A stretch of DNA of 64,000 bases from Ancylomarina longa (GCF_003996985.1 NZ_RJJX01000001.1:248001-312000), one strand, 5' to 3'. Shown: positions 9,156 to 19,614, counted from the stretch's first letter. The notes: generated from the sequence alone by a model not told the origin. Translations and numbers: made by a program.

Positions 9156-11093
9156 TCAATCTATTTTAGATGGTTGTTGTAACATTTTATTCACTCTAAT
9201 AATTTCGGCAACACTCAGAGCGTAGGAAGTTGCTTCATTGGGACGATGCGGAGGATTTCCGTCGTAAATTTCAGATATCGATCCCAATCCATGTTCATTC
9301 AAACAATCTTCAAAATTATTCAATAATCGCTGTATTCTGGATTCTCCTCCAGACTTATAAAGAGCTAAGTAAGCATTGGCAAAATGCCCAAACAACCAAG
9401 GAAAAACAGATCCATAATGAAAGGCATTATTCCTTTGTGTCTCATTCCCCTGAAAGACACCAACATACTCGTGATTTTTAGGAGAAAGCGATCTCAATCC
9501 TCGTGATGTAACAAGTTCCTTTTCAATTAAATCTAAAATTGACTTTTTTTGTTCTTTTGACAAGCAAGAATAGGGAAGTGAGGCCGCAAATAATTGATTA
9601 GGACGAACTGCCCAACTTTTGTGAGAATCATCTATATAGTCTGCCAAATACTTTTTATCCTTATCCCAAAAAACCTCTAAAAAGGATTCTTTAACCATAA
9701 CGGGAACATCTTCCCAATCAGAAACAAATAGATGATCTTTTGCTTCAGCTGCTAAATCTAAGGCAAAACAAATAGCATTGTACCATAAAGCATTTATCTC
9801 AACAACATAACCCATTCGCCGATTCAGAAAAGTTCCATTATTTTGAATATTCATCCAGGTAACACCTTGTTTGATGGTCCAGAGCAAGCCATTCTCATTC
9901 ATCTTAATGGCTAGATTGGATCCAAATTTATAGTGTTGAAAGATTTCCTTTATTTTCTTTCCATACTTCTTCCATAAATTCTTCTTATCTGCACCATACT
10001 CCACATATTTTTGCAAAGCCCAAATAAACCAAAGCGGTACATCAACCGAAGCTTTGCCCTTACTAAGCACACGATCACTGGAGAAACGATCGCACAAATG
10101 CTTATAGGAAGTATTCAGTACTGCTAAAAAAGTTTTTTCATCTCCTCTTGCTAGCGTCAGGCCAGGAAGTGAAAGATAAGTATTTCGTTCACTAGTACTA
10201 AACCATGGGAAACCATTAATAATTGTAGTTTCTCTTCCTTTTCGGGAAATAAATTGATCCGCTGAATTCTCCAAGCAATTCTCAAAACTATCCCGTTTCA
10301 CCCTTTTTTTTAATTCTGAATTGAATTGCCGATTAATAACATTTGGAGCAATTTCCTTAGTTCCGGCACAGAAAACAATAGACTCCCCTTTCTGAATCTC
10401 CATCTCAAAATAACCAGGAACAAAAAGATCCTCATGACAATCATATCCTCTTTTCTTTTCCTCTTTATATTCCACATTGTAATACCAATCAGGAACATGT
10501 ATAAATTCAGATTTTTTTGAAGTTTGCATATGCAGGTATGGGAAACCTTCATATAATTTACTTCTTATACCATTATTAATAACCTCTGCTCTTGTATTTG
10601 CATCCAGGTTAGCTTTGGTTAATTCATGAATATTTCGAAACGCCAGAAATGGCTGCAAACGTATAACTGTTGGGGAATGTGCATCCAATAAAGAATAACG
10701 AATTAATAAACGTTGTTCCTTCTCCACTAGTAAAAATTCCTTCTTTAAGACCACACCACCTACTCTATAAGTAATAGCAGGCATAGGATCCATCTCATAT
10801 TTCCGAATATACTTATGTCCTTTAGGACTATATTCACCTGGAAATTTGTGAATACCTAAATGAAAATCAGTATCATGTTGAATGATGGTTTCATCCAATG
10901 CGGATAAGAGCACATAGTTTTCACCAGAGAAATTTTCAATAGGGCATATTAACATCCCGTGATATTTTCTAGTATTGCAATTAATAATGGTTGAACTGGC
11001 AAAAGAACCAGCGCGGTTGGTTCTAATAAACTCCTTCTTTAATGAATACTCCGTATTCACCAATTGAGATTTATCAAATTTTAAGTAATCCAT
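9156..11093 (-). CDS. Glycogen debranching enzyme (amylo-alpha-1,6-glucosidase, GH133)
   Basis: This protein of about 645 residues has the two-domain layout of archaeal/bacterial-type debranching enzymes. The N-terminal beta domain begins with FIRTNRAGSFASSTI and NTRKYHGML. The C-terminal alpha/alpha barrel contains DVPLWFIWALQKYVEYG, NGLLWTIKQGVTWMN, and RRMGYVVEINALWYNA. It removes alpha-1,6 branches from glycogen in the cytoplasm. It is the first gene of a three-gene minus-strand operon with the GT4 and GH57 genes. The ATG at 11093 is preferred over a TTG two codons upstream. Confidence 0.9.
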   Translation of the reverse strand: MDYLKFDKSQLVNTEYSLKKEFIRTNRAGSFASSTIINCNTRKYHGMLICPIENFSGENYVLLSALDETIIQHDTDFHLGIHKFPGEYSPKGHKYIRKYEMDPMPAITYRVGGVVLKKEFLLVEKEQRLLIRYSLLDAHSPTVIRLQPFLAFRNIHELTKANLDANTRAEVINNGIRSKLYEGFPYLHMQTSKKSEFIHVPDWYYNVEYKEEKKRGYDCHEDLFVPGYFEMEIQKGESIVFCAGTKEIAPNVINRQFNSELKKRVKRDSFENCLENSADQFISRKGRETTIINGFPWFSTSERNTYLSLPGLTLARGDEKTFLAVLNTSYKHLCDRFSSDRVLSKGKASVDVPLWFIWALQKYVEYGADKKNLWKKYGKKIKEIFQHYKFGSNLAIKMNENGLLWTIKQGVTWMNIQNNGTFLNRRMGYVVEINALWYNAICFALDLAAEAKDHLFVSDWEDVPVMVKESFLEVFWDKDKKYLADYIDDSHKSWAVRPNQLFAASLPYSCLSKEQKKSILDLIEKELVTSRGLRSLSPKNHEYVGVFQGNETQRNNAFHYGSVFPWLFGHFANAYLALYKSGGESRIQRLLNNFEDCLNEHGLGSISEIYDGNPPHRPNEATSYALSVAEIIRVNKMLQQPSKID

Positions 11094-11469
11094 TCGCAAA
11101 TAATTAGGGTTAGAATTTAAGACACAACATCGTTATTTTATCATAACTTTCAAATCGTACTATTAAAGGTATTATAAATTTTCAAAAAAAATTGAACTAT
11201 CACCTCTTTTTATTATTAATTTTTCTATAAGTATTAAGGTAATTATCAACTCCTTAACATAGCACTTTCTTGAAAGTGCGAACTGCAAACGTTCCCAAAA
11301 AAAAATACCTACATTTACATCGTTTTAAATTTCCTATTCTGAATTATATTTGTTCAATTAAACACACAAAACAACCCAATTTATGATTAGTATTATTTTT
11401 CACAGCAATAAGGAAATAATTCTATATTAAAACCTTAATTCAATTAATTTTATAAAGTCAGATTCCTAA
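11094..11469. other. Divergent promoter region, debranching operon / symporter
   Basis: This 376-bp AT-rich spacer lies between divergent genes and must contain both promoters. A TATATTTG at 11345-11352 on the plus strand fits the Bacteroidota -7 consensus TAnnTTTG for the symporter, which would give a leader of about 110 nt. I saw no clear -33 partner and no strong hairpin. Confidence 0.4.
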
Positions 11470-12921
11470 ATGAATTCTTTACAATACCTATCCCTTACTT
11501 TACTCGTATTATATTTTGTTGGTATTATGATTATTGTTCTTCGTTCGAAGGCAAGCGAAAATACAGAAGATTATTTTTTAGCAGGAAGACAATTGCCTTT
11601 CTGGGCCCTATCTATTACATTTATTGCCTCTTGGTGGGGAGGTGGTTCTGCCATTGACCTGGTTGATCATGGGTTTAATCAAGGAATTAGTTCCTTTTGG
11701 ATTTACGGAATGCCTGTTCTCTTCTCTACATTCCTAATGTATCTGTTTTCTAAAGCAATTCGAAAAATAGGAACCATCACTCAACCACAACTTATGGAGG
11801 AACGTTATAATAAAAGTGTGGCATTACTCCTTTCTATTCTTATTTTGATATTCATGACCTTAGGTGTTGCCACGCAGGCAGTTGTGATTGGAAATTTCTT
11901 TCAATCCTTTTTTGATGTAGATTACAAAATAGCAGCCCTGATAGGAACTGGAATTGTACTCACTTATTCCTTCTTTGGAGGCTTTAAAGGGGTTGTGCTT
12001 ACCGATATTATTCAGTTTGTATTCCTACTGATCGCAGCAATTGTACTATTTATTTTTGCATATAATCATTCAGGTGGGTTTGAAAAAGTTCGGCAAATTG
12101 CAGTGAGCACAGACAAGAAGTCCTTCTTTTCATTTTTTCATAACATCTCCAACAATTTTGTCTTCATCATCACATTCGGATGTTCTTGGATGATACAAGC
12201 TAACATTTGGCAAAGAATCTCAGCCACTAAAACTCCTACTGATGCAAAGAGAATGATGTTACTTGCCTTTATTGTTTTTATTCCTTTATACTTGATCGTG
12301 ACACTTACTGGTATGCTTAGCATTGCTCTATTCGATACTGTTCCCGAGGGAGGGATTGTTCCTGCCATAATCTTAAACTATATGCCAACAGGTTTGGCTG
12401 CTCTCCTTTTTGTAGGATTATGCTCGGCTATTATGTCCACTATGGATTCTATGATTAATACCGGAGCTTTGGTCTTAAGTGTTGATATTTATAAACACCG
12501 ACTGAGACCCAATGCAAATGCAAAGCAGATGGTCTGGACGGGGAAAATAGCGACACTAATCATCTCATTTTTAGGTTTATTAATTGCATTGGAAATCCGA
12601 TCCATATTAAAAATATCGTGGATTGGCTCCGATTTTCTGGCAACCGGTGCTTTTGTTCCATTGATTTTAGGCTTTATCTGGAAAAAAGGAAACTCGAAAG
12701 CGGCAGCTACTTCCTTAATTTTTGGACTTTTATTTTCTGGCTACAATCTTGCCATTGCTCTTGGTGCCAATCTACCAAGCGCATGGGAGATAGCTTCTGT
12801 ACAACAAGCTTCCATTGGAATGTCTGCTTCATCTATTCTATTCATCGCGGTTAGTCTGCTCACCAAACCCGAGGAGAAAAAAGCAACGGATTTTATAAAG
12901 AAAGCTGGTATGATAAAATAG
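11470..12921 (+). CDS. Sodium:solute symporter family (SLC5/SSS) transporter
   Basis: This 483-residue polytopic membrane protein has about 12-13 hydrophobic segments. Early features typical of SSS transporters are ENTEDYFLAGRQLPFWALS after the first helix, then ASWWGGGSAID, and later GLCSAIMSTMDSMINTGALVLSVDIYK. Such proteins couple sodium entry to uptake of sugars, amino acids, carboxylates or vitamins; the substrate here cannot be told. Its neighbours are glycogen genes on one side and trp genes on the other, neither co-directional, so context gives no firm hint. Confidence 0.88.
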   Translation: MNSLQYLSLTLLVLYFVGIMIIVLRSKASENTEDYFLAGRQLPFWALSITFIASWWGGGSAIDLVDHGFNQGISSFWIYGMPVLFSTFLMYLFSKAIRKIGTITQPQLMEERYNKSVALLLSILILIFMTLGVATQAVVIGNFFQSFFDVDYKIAALIGTGIVLTYSFFGGFKGVVLTDIIQFVFLLIAAIVLFIFAYNHSGGFEKVRQIAVSTDKKSFFSFFHNISNNFVFIITFGCSWMIQANIWQRISATKTPTDAKRMMLLAFIVFIPLYLIVTLTGMLSIALFDTVPEGGIVPAIILNYMPTGLAALLFVGLCSAIMSTMDSMINTGALVLSVDIYKHRLRPNANAKQMVWTGKIATLIISFLGLLIALEIRSILKISWIGSDFLATGAFVPLILGFIWKKGNSKAAATSLIFGLLFSGYNLAIALGANLPSAWEIASVQQASIGMSASSILFIAVSLLTKPEEKKATDFIKKAGMIK

Positions 12922-12969
12922 GTAAGAACGTAATTGTGTACATCCTCACCAAATATCAGCAAATTGAAT

Positions 12970-13719
12970 TTATCTTAATCCGTTCAAAAACTTCTCACTA
13001 TTACCTGCTTGTAGGGCTTTAATAAAAGCAGTTCCAATAATTGCTCCATTTGCAAAACGACTAGCATGTTGAAAACTTTCCTTATTGTGTATTCCAAATC
13101 CAATTAAGCTTGGAATATCTAATTGAGATACTTTCTTAAAATATTCTTCTCTTTTAGAATCATAATGCAAAATACCTCCGGTAGTAGCCAAAGAGGAGAC
13201 CATATATAAAAATCCTTTTGCTGATTTCTCGATTTGCATTAATCGCTCCCTTGTGGTTTGAGGTGTAACTAATAGAATGTTATAAATTCCTGCAAGCTCA
13301 AACTTAGCTTTATAATCTTCTTCATATTCCTCCACAGGTAAATCGGGTAAAATCACTCCGTCTACACCACTTTTTCTACAATCAGCCAAAAAATGATCGA
13401 CACCATACTTATAAACAGTATTCCAATATCCCATTAATATCAATGGCATTGCAATATTTCCCCTTGCATTTTCCAATTGCTGAAAGAGCAGCTTCAAACT
13501 CATTCCATTATCCAATGCTCGCTTAGCTGCGGTTTGAATCACAGGACCATCAGCCAATGGATCCGAAAAAGGAATTCCAATTTCTACCAAATCCACACCT
13601 TTCTTCTGCAAGAGCTCCAAAGTGGAATTAGTATCGTTCAGATGAGGATATCCGGCAGGAAAATAAATGGATAAAATATTTTTCTTTTTAGTTTGAAATA
13701 ATTGATCTATTCTGTTCAT
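12970..13719 (-). CDS. trpA: Tryptophan synthase alpha subunit
   Basis: TrpA cleaves indole-3-glycerol phosphate to indole and glyceraldehyde-3-phosphate and passes indole to TrpB. The segment VDLVEIGIPFSDPLADGPVIQ holds the two catalytic acids (Glu of VEIG and Asp of PLAD), and the phosphate-binding end GFGIHNKESF is present. Length is about 249 residues from the ATG at 13719; a TTG seven codons upstream also lies in frame but overlaps the trpB stop. It is the last gene of the trp operon, starting 13 bp after trpFB. Confidence 0.95.
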   Translation of the reverse strand: MNRIDQLFQTKKKNILSIYFPAGYPHLNDTNSTLELLQKKGVDLVEIGIPFSDPLADGPVIQTAAKRALDNGMSLKLLFQQLENARGNIAMPLILMGYWNTVYKYGVDHFLADCRKSGVDGVILPDLPVEEYEEDYKAKFELAGIYNILLVTPQTTRERLMQIEKSAKGFLYMVSSLATTGGILHYDSKREEYFKKVSQLDIPSLIGFGIHNKESFQHASRFANGAIIGTAFIKALQAGNSEKFLNGLR

Positions 13720-13732
13720 TTTTTTTGATTTG

Positions 13733-15538
13733 TTATGCAAATGCTTTCATATAGGTTTCCATATCCTTATCACCTCTACCTGATAAATTTACAACCACTA
13801 CATCCTCTTTTTTAAATTTAATTTTATCCAATGCAGCCAAAGCATGAGCCGATTCCAAAGCCGGTATAATTCCTTCGGATTGCGCCAGTAGTTTCGCAGC
13901 ATCTAAAGCTTCCTGATCCGTAGCCGAAATATAGGAGACTCGTCCGCTAACTGCCAAATGAGCATGCAAGGGACCAACTCCCGGATAATCCAGACCAGCA
14001 GAAATAGAGTACGGTTCGGTAATTTGTCCATCCTCATCCTGCATCAACATGGTTTTACTTCCGTGGATAAAACCAACATCTCCGATGGTAATGGTTGCTG
14101 CTGTTTCGCCACTGTTTACTCCCAATCCGGAAGCCTCTACGGCGATCAATTGCACCTTCTCCTCGTTTAAATAATGATAGAAAGCCCCGGCAGCATTCGA
14201 TCCGCCACCAACACAAGCAATCACGTAATCGGGATTCAGATTACCCGTCTCTTCTTGCAATTGCTTCCGAATCTCTTTCGAGATAATAGACTGTAGACGA
14301 GTTACCAAATCTGGATAAGGATGAGGACCAACCACAGAACCGATCAGATAAAAGGATTCAGGATTTGCTATCCAATCGCGAATTGCCTCGTTGGTAGCAT
14401 CCTTTAAAGTCTGATTCCCGGATACTGCCGGAATCACCTTGGCTCCCAGCATTTTCATGCGAGCCACATTGGGTGCTTGTCGCTGCACATCAAGCGCACC
14501 CATGTAAACTACACATTCCAATCCGAACAAAGCACAAACTGTAGCGGTTGCAACGCCGTGTTGTCCCGCTCCTGTTTCAGCAATAATCCGCTTCTTCCCC
14601 ATATATTTTGCAATCAGAATCTGGCCAATTGTATTGTTAATTTTATGAGCACCAGTATGTGTTAGATCTTCCCGTTTCAAATAAATATTAGTACCATATT
14701 GTTTCGAAAGATTTTCCACTTTGGTGAGAGGCGTTGGTCTGCCCACATAATTATTCAATAATCGATGATAATCGGTTTGAAACTGCTTCGAATTAATAAT
14801 TTTCAGATAATTTTCGCGTAGTTCATCCACATTAGCACGAAGTAATTCCGGGATAAAAGCACCACCAAATTGCCCGTAATAGCCCCGTTCATCAACGGCA
14901 TATTTATTCTTTGTAGTCATTTTAATCTCCTTTAAAAATCTTGCCAGTTTGTTTTTGTTCTTTTGTGCCGGAACATCCTCAAAAGCGGAATTTAAATCCA
15001 ACGCATATAATTGTTCATGCTTAAATTCTTTTATATCCTTAACGTCATCAGCACCAATGCCACCACTTAAAAAGAAAGGTGTTTTACCTTTATATTGCTT
15101 CAAAATTCCCCAATTGAATTTCTTTCCACTTCCACCATACTGTTTCGATTTGGTATCGAAAAGGAAATAATCAGCAGAAGAGCGATAGGCAGCAAGTTTT
15201 TCGAAATCAAACTCCTCATCTATTTGAAATGCCTTAATCACTTCTAAACCATTCCTTTTTATACTTTCACAGATTTGCAGAGATTCCTCTCCGTGTAGCT
15301 GAATGCCATTCAAGCCATATTTTTTCGCCTTAAACATAATTATATCAAGGTCTTCATTCACAAAAACACCAATCTTTTTTATTCCTTTCGGGATGTTTTT
15401 CAAACAAAAAACATCAAGTTCCTCTCCTACATATCGTGATGATTTAGGGTAGAATATGAATCCCATATAATCAATGGGAAGCTTAGCCAATGCCTCTATG
15501 TTTGAGGTGAATTTTAATCCGCAGACTTTTGTTTTCAT
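13733..15538 (-). CDS. trpFB: Fused phosphoribosylanthranilate isomerase - tryptophan synthase beta
   Basis: One open frame of about 601 residues covers two enzymes. Residues 1 to about 205 are TrpF: N-terminal KVCGLK with the catalytic Cys, and [11 protein letters not shown] for phosphate binding. The rest is TrpB, beginning [22 protein letters not shown] and carrying the PLP lysine in [11 protein letters not shown] and the phosphate loop [12 protein letters not shown]. TrpF normally ends near the junction and TrpB normally starts with the internal Met, so the fusion looks like a lost trpF stop codon. An AAAGGAG sequence 7 nt before the internal ATG (about 14900) could still start free TrpB. 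The start is either the ATG at 15538, which matches the usual TrpF N-terminus, or one at 15562. Confidence 0.9.
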   Translation of the reverse strand: MKTKVCGLKFTSNIEALAKLPIDYMGFIFYPKSSRYVGEELDVFCLKNIPKGIKKIGVFVNEDLDIIMFKAKKYGLNGIQLHGEESLQICESIKRNGLEVIKAFQIDEEFDFEKLAAYRSSADYFLFDTKSKQYGGSGKKFNWGILKQYKGKTPFFLSGGIGADDVKDIKEFKHEQLYALDLNSAFEDVPAQKNKNKLARFLKEIKMTTKNKYAVDERGYYGQFGGAFIPELLRANVDELRENYLKIINSKQFQTDYHRLLNNYVGRPTPLTKVENLSKQYGTNIYLKREDLTHTGAHKINNTIGQILIAKYMGKKRIIAETGAGQHGVATATVCALFGLECVVYMGALDVQRQAPNVARMKMLGAKVIPAVSGNQTLKDATNEAIRDWIANPESFYLIGSVVGPHPYPDLVTRLQSIISKEIRKQLQEETGNLNPDYVIACVGGGSNAAGAFYHYLNEEKVQLIAVEASGLGVNSGETAATITIGDVGFIHGSKTMLMQDEDGQITEPYSISAGLDYPGVGPLHAHLAVSGRVSYISATDQEALDAAKLLAQSEGIIPALESAHALAALDKIKFKKEDVVVVNLSGRGDKDMETYMKAFA

Positions 15539-15588
15539 TTGTAATTTTCTTTTTGTTCCCATGGGCTGAAGCCTAGGGCAATTGATGT

Positions 15589-16383
15589 CTAATTAATCTC
15601 ATTAATGAAATTTCGACATGCATCTCCAGGTGAATCTTGTTTCATGAAATGTTCTCCCATTAGGAAAGCCTGAAAGCCATTTTCTCTCATTTCTTTCACT
15701 ATTTCAGGATTATCCAATCCACTCTCCGCCACGCGGATTACATCATCGGGTAATTGTTTCGACAAGCGAATGGAATGATCTGTGTCAACCGAGAAATCTT
15801 TCAGGTTTCTATTATTGATTCCAACCAAATCTACAAATCTATTCACATGGTCGAGTTCTGATTCATCATGCAATTCCAAAAGGACTTCCATACCCAATTC
15901 TTTGGCTAGGAAGGCAAAATCTTTACATCTTTCCGGACTTAATATTGCAGCAATCAATAAAATAACATCAGCTCCCATTGCTTTAGACTGATAAATCTGA
16001 TAGGGATCCACAATGAACTCTTTTCTCAATAATGGAACACTCAAACATTGTCGAGCTTCCTTAAAATCAGAATTCTTTGCTCCAAAAAAAGTTTCATCAG
16101 TTAGAACAGATACCATGGAAACACCACCTTCCTGATAAGCAAGAACCACTTCCTTAAGATGGGAAGTCTCATTTATAACTCCTTTTGATGGAGATTGCCG
16201 TTTAAACTCTGCGATAATACCAGATGCCGTATTCTTACTGATCGATTCTTTAGCCGAATAGCAAGTACATTTAAAATTCTCTTCTGCCATTAGAAGAAAA
16301 ATAGGATGTTGAATCTTTTGTACTGCTACCTCAGCAATTTTCCTTTGCACAATCCGGTCTAATATATTTGGTTTCCCACTCAT
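15589..16383 (-). CDS. trpC: Indole-3-glycerol phosphate synthase
   Basis: TrpC cyclises carboxyphenylaminodeoxyribulose phosphate to indole-3-glycerol phosphate. The protein of about 264 residues has the family hallmarks [13 protein letters not shown] near residue 65, [30 protein letters not shown] and VAESGL, all barrel-strand ends with catalytic Lys and Glu residues. It starts 7 bp after the trpD stop. A TTG six codons upstream overlaps trpD; the ATG at 16383 is preferred. Confidence 0.95.
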   Translation of the reverse strand: MSGKPNILDRIVQRKIAEVAVQKIQHPIFLLMAEENFKCTCYSAKESISKNTASGIIAEFKRQSPSKGVINETSHLKEVVLAYQEGGVSMVSVLTDETFFGAKNSDFKEARQCLSVPLLRKEFIVDPYQIYQSKAMGADVILLIAAILSPERCKDFAFLAKELGMEVLLELHDESELDHVNRFVDLVGINNRNLKDFSVDTDHSIRLSKQLPDDVIRVAESGLDNPEIVKEMRENGFQAFLMGEHFMKQDSPGDACRNFINEIN

Positions 16384-16390
16384 CTTTAAT

Positions 16391-17377
16391 CTAATTTGCA
16401 AGTTTTTTCAACACCTCATATGCTTTACCAGATAATAAAGCTTCCTCTGCTTTACTTATGGCTTCTTCTCTGCTAATTTCCGGATGCAAACAATGAATTG
16501 CCAAACCGGCATTTCGGATAACTACAGCATTTTGAGCTTCAGTTCCTTGTTTATTCAAAATTTCAACAAATATCTTGGCAGCTTCCTTTACTGTTTCCCC
16601 TCCATATAACTCCTCTGGTTTCAACTTTCTAAAGCCCAAATCTTCCGGTTCCAACAATTCCTCCTTGCCATTTCCAATTAATTTCACTTTATCTGTAAGC
16701 GAAACCTCATCATATCCATCAATTCCATGAATTATGGTATATCGTGAATCGGTTTGCTGTAATAAATATTGATACAAACGAGCCAGCTCCAAATCAAAAA
16801 CACCTACGATCTGATGTCCCGGTCTGGATGGATTTACCAGGGGTCCCAGCATATTAAAGAAGGTTCGCACACCTAAATCGCGGCGAATAGGAGCAATATT
16901 TTTCATGGCAGGATTAAAGAGCGGCGCGTGCAGAAAGCAAATTCCGGCTTTATCCAGATCTCGTTTTAAATCTTCTTCCGAATTCTTAAACTGATAACCC
17001 AAATATTCAATCACATTAGACGAACCACAAAAAGACGAAACACCGTAGTTACCGTGTTTGGTAACCATCTCTCCAGCTCCGGCTACCACAAAAGAAGCAA
17101 GCGTAGAGATATTAAATGTGTTTTTACCATCACCACCAGTTCCACACAAATCAACTCCCTTATATTCCGATAAATCAACAGGAATACAAAGTTCCAATAA
17201 TGCCTCTCTAAATCCTGTTAGTTCCTCTACCGTAATACTTCTCATCATAAAAACAGTTAGAAAAGAAGTAATCTGAAACTCGTTAAATTCTCCTTTTGTA
17301 ATTTGAATCAAAACCTCCTTCGCTTCCTCTCTTTTTAAGGTTTTGTGCTCAAATAAATGATGTAATATATTTTTCAT
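16391..17377 (-). CDS. trpD: Anthranilate phosphoribosyltransferase
   Basis: This 328-residue enzyme joins anthranilate to PRPP. The glycine-rich PRPP loop GTGGDGKNTFNIST, the anthranilate-binding KHGNYGVSSFCGSSNVIEYLG, and the segment RTFFNMLGPLVNPSRP are all present in family order. It lies 60 bp downstream of trpG in the trp operon and overlaps nothing. Confidence 0.96.
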   Translation of the reverse strand: MKNILHHLFEHKTLKREEAKEVLIQITKGEFNEFQITSFLTVFMMRSITVEELTGFREALLELCIPVDLSEYKGVDLCGTGGDGKNTFNISTLASFVVAGAGEMVTKHGNYGVSSFCGSSNVIEYLGYQFKNSEEDLKRDLDKAGICFLHAPLFNPAMKNIAPIRRDLGVRTFFNMLGPLVNPSRPGHQIVGVFDLELARLYQYLLQQTDSRYTIIHGIDGYDEVSLTDKVKLIGNGKEELLEPEDLGFRKLKPEELYGGETVKEAAKIFVEILNKQGTEAQNAVVIRNAGLAIHCLHPEISREEAISKAEEALLSGKAYEVLKKLAN

Positions 17378-17436
17378 TCTATTTCGTTTTAGATTTAATA
17401 ATTAGGATTCCATAATCCTTACGATGGCTTATCTCC

Positions 17437-18006
17437 TTAGCTATTCAACCAATTTCGTATCATATCAATACCTTTCGGAGTAAGTACCGATTCGGGGTGG
17501 AATTGAACACCTTCCACATCGTATTCTTTATGACGAATTCCCATGATTTTTCCATCTGCATCTTCGCATGTTATCGTCAGACATGAAGGCAAATCCTTTT
17601 TCACCACATTCCACGAATGATAGCGACCAGCCTTAAATTCCTTATTTATATCTTTCAATATTCCATGATCGTTATTTGTTCTGAAAACAGAGCTTGCAAC
17701 CCCATGAAACACTTTATCTAAATTCTCAATGCTCCCGCCAAAGACCTCGGCAATAGCCTGTTCTCCCAAACAAATTCCCAGAATAGATTTTATGGGAGCA
17801 TATTCCCGAATCAATTCTTTTAAAATTCCAGCTTCCTCTGGAATTCCCGGTCCCGGCGACAATAAAATTTTATCATATTTAGCTACATCCTCCAATGCTA
17901 TTTCTCTATTTCTGTACACATCAATATTAGCTGCCCCAAGCTTTCGCAGATATTCCACCAAATTATAGGTGAACGAATCGTAATTATCCAATACCAGAAT
18001 CTTCAT
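17437..18006 (-). CDS. trpG: Anthranilate synthase component II (glutamine amidotransferase)
   Basis: This 189-residue class I amidotransferase supplies ammonia to TrpE. The nucleophile is in GICLGEQAIAE, the oxyanion region is LSPGPGIP, and the His-Glu pair is in VQFHPESVLT. It starts 3 bp after trpE ends, which fits a stoichiometric complex. A second amidotransferase of the same family (59765-60331) lies far away and is the likely PabA, although Bacteroidota often share one subunit between pathways. Confidence 0.93.
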   Translation of the reverse strand: MKILVLDNYDSFTYNLVEYLRKLGAANIDVYRNREIALEDVAKYDKILLSPGPGIPEEAGILKELIREYAPIKSILGICLGEQAIAEVFGGSIENLDKVFHGVASSVFRTNNDHGILKDINKEFKAGRYHSWNVVKKDLPSCLTITCEDADGKIMGIRHKEYDVEGVQFHPESVLTPKGIDMIRNWLNS

Positions 18007-18009
18007 AAC

Positions 18010-19410
18010 CTAAATGTTTTGTGCCAAATCCATTGCCTTACGCAATGCAGCCAATTTATTACTCACCTCTTGTAATTCACTCTCCTCATTCGATTTATCC
18101 ACAACTCCGGCTCCTGCCTGATAATACAACTGATTATCCTTACTTAAAAAAGTCCGAATCATTATGGCTTGGTTTACCTCACCATTAAATCCTAAAGCAC
18201 CAATACAGCCGCCATAGAAACCTCTCGCTGTAGGCTCATATTGATCGATTAATTCCATCGCGCGGTATTTTGGTGCTCCTGATAGGGTTCCGGCAGGAAA
18301 AGTATCTCCCATCAATTGAAAAGGATTATAGTTTGCAGGCAATTCCCCGGAAACCTTCGAAACCAGATGAATTACATGAGAGAAATATTGCACCTCGCGG
18401 AATGTTTCTACCTTGATATTTTGAGCATCACGACTTAAATCATTTCTTGCCAAATCAACCAACATTACATGTTCGCTTTGTTCCTTTTCATCACTTAAAA
18501 GCGCTTCTGCCAATTCAGCATCCTTTAGTGAATCCCCAGTACGTTTAAAGGTTCCGGCGATAGGATGAATGTATGCTTTCCCATTTTTAATTTCGAGCTG
18601 AGCTTCCGGTGAAGATCCCATAATTCGGTAGGATCCGTAATCAAAATAGAAAAGATAAGGCGACGGATTTATGGATCGTAACGCACGATACAGATTAAAA
18701 TCATCTCCTTTATAAGCATGAGAAAACTGACGCGACAAGACAATTTGAAATACGTCCCCACGCTTGCAATGTTGCTTTCCCTTAGTAACAAATTCCTTAT
18801 AAGTCACATCATCCATATTCGACTGTTCTTCTCCCTCCAAAGAGAAAATAAAAGCAGGCAGATTTCTATTTCTCAACAAATCAGCAACCTCACGAATACG
18901 AGCCTCGTCTCCATTTTTCACCAACTCAATTATCTTCAAAGTATTATTGAAATGATTCACCTCAATAATAAAGCGATAAAGCGAATAGCACATTTGTGGA
19001 ATCCCTGATTGTTTCTTAGAGGTATTAAATTCAAGATCTTCGAAATAGGGAACCGCATCATAAGCGGTATATCCAAAAAGAGCATTCGCTTTTGTTACTT
19101 TTTCTTTACCCTCCAAATCAAATTGATTGACAAATTTTTGCAAGCGATCAGAAATAAACCTTTTTCCTTTTCCCTTAGCCTCGTAAATATCTTTCTTGCC
19201 TTCAATCTCTTCTGTTAAAAAGCCATCTTTCAGCGTAATACTTGCTATGGGTTCGAGTGCTATAAAGGAACTAGCATTTTCAGGACTATGATAATCCGAA
19301 CTTTCCAAAAGAATTGCTCCGGGAAAACGATCTCGAAGTTTCAAATACATGCTTACCGGAGTAATTACGTCGGCAAGCAATTCTTTTTTTAGGTACTTAA
19401 ATTTAATCAT
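18010..19410 (-). CDS. trpE: Anthranilate synthase component I
   Basis: TrpE converts chorismate to anthranilate with ammonia from TrpG. The 466-residue protein has the N-terminal domain with LLESSD, which binds feedback tryptophan in characterised enzymes, then the chorismate-binding domain with QIVLSRQF, GSSPEAQLE, PIAGTFKRTG, HVMLVDLARNDL, and FPAGTLSGAPKYRAMELI. It is the first structural gene behind the Trp attenuator; the leader terminator ends about 27 nt before its ATG. Control is therefore probably by both attenuation and feedback. Confidence 0.96.
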   Translation of the reverse strand: MIKFKYLKKELLADVITPVSMYLKLRDRFPGAILLESSDYHSPENASSFIALEPIASITLKDGFLTEEIEGKKDIYEAKGKGKRFISDRLQKFVNQFDLEGKEKVTKANALFGYTAYDAVPYFEDLEFNTSKKQSGIPQMCYSLYRFIIEVNHFNNTLKIIELVKNGDEARIREVADLLRNRNLPAFIFSLEGEEQSNMDDVTYKEFVTKGKQHCKRGDVFQIVLSRQFSHAYKGDDFNLYRALRSINPSPYLFYFDYGSYRIMGSSPEAQLEIKNGKAYIHPIAGTFKRTGDSLKDAELAEALLSDEKEQSEHVMLVDLARNDLSRDAQNIKVETFREVQYFSHVIHLVSKVSGELPANYNPFQLMGDTFPAGTLSGAPKYRAMELIDQYEPTARGFYGGCIGALGFNGEVNQAIMIRTFLSKDNQLYYQAGAGVVDKSNEESELQEVSNKLAALRKAMDLAQNI

Positions 19411-19436
19411 GGTTTATAGCTATTTTCACATTTGGT

Positions 19437-19476
19437 AAAAAAAAGAAGCGGCCTACTGAGTATCAGTAGGCCGCTT
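19437..19476 (-). terminator. trp operon attenuator (rho-independent terminator)
   Basis: On the minus strand a perfect 14-bp stem with a 3-nt loop (arms 19463-19476 and 19446-19459, core GCGGCCTACTGA) is followed by a C and a run of eight T (19444-19437), directly upstream of trpE and downstream of the Trp-rich leader peptide. This is the structure expected of a transcription attenuator. I could not identify a convincing antiterminator; a 7-bp pairing (TTGTTCT with AGAACAA) just upstream of the terminator is a possible part of the switch. Confidence 0.92.
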
Positions 19477-19522
19477 GCATTGTTCTTGTATATTTTCAGA
19501 ACAAAATTTTGCATATACGGAG

Positions 19523-19594
19523 TCACATCTGCTCATATTTATTTGAGAGAATCCAGCTGTGCCACCACCAAAATTTACAATTCATTCCGTTCAT
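19523..19594 (-). CDS. trpL: trp leader peptide
   Basis: A 23-codon ORF on the minus strand reads MNGMNCKFWWWHSW and then ends ILSNKYEQM before a TGA. It has three consecutive Trp codons and a fourth two codons later (codons 9-11 and 14), in a genome where Trp is rare. It lies between a promoter-like TAGATTTG and the attenuator hairpin upstream of trpE. A ribosome short of charged tRNA-Trp would stall at 19570-19553. A second in-frame ATG at codon 4 could also serve as the start. Confidence 0.9.
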   Translation of the reverse strand: MNGMNCKFWWWHSWILSNKYEQM

Positions 19595-19614
19595 AATTCT
19601 TTGTATTATCTCTA

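Noticed and set aside
19501-19600. T-box or Trp riboswitch upstream of trpE
   Set aside because: No T-box sequence was found, and the Trp-codon ORF with terminator explains the region.
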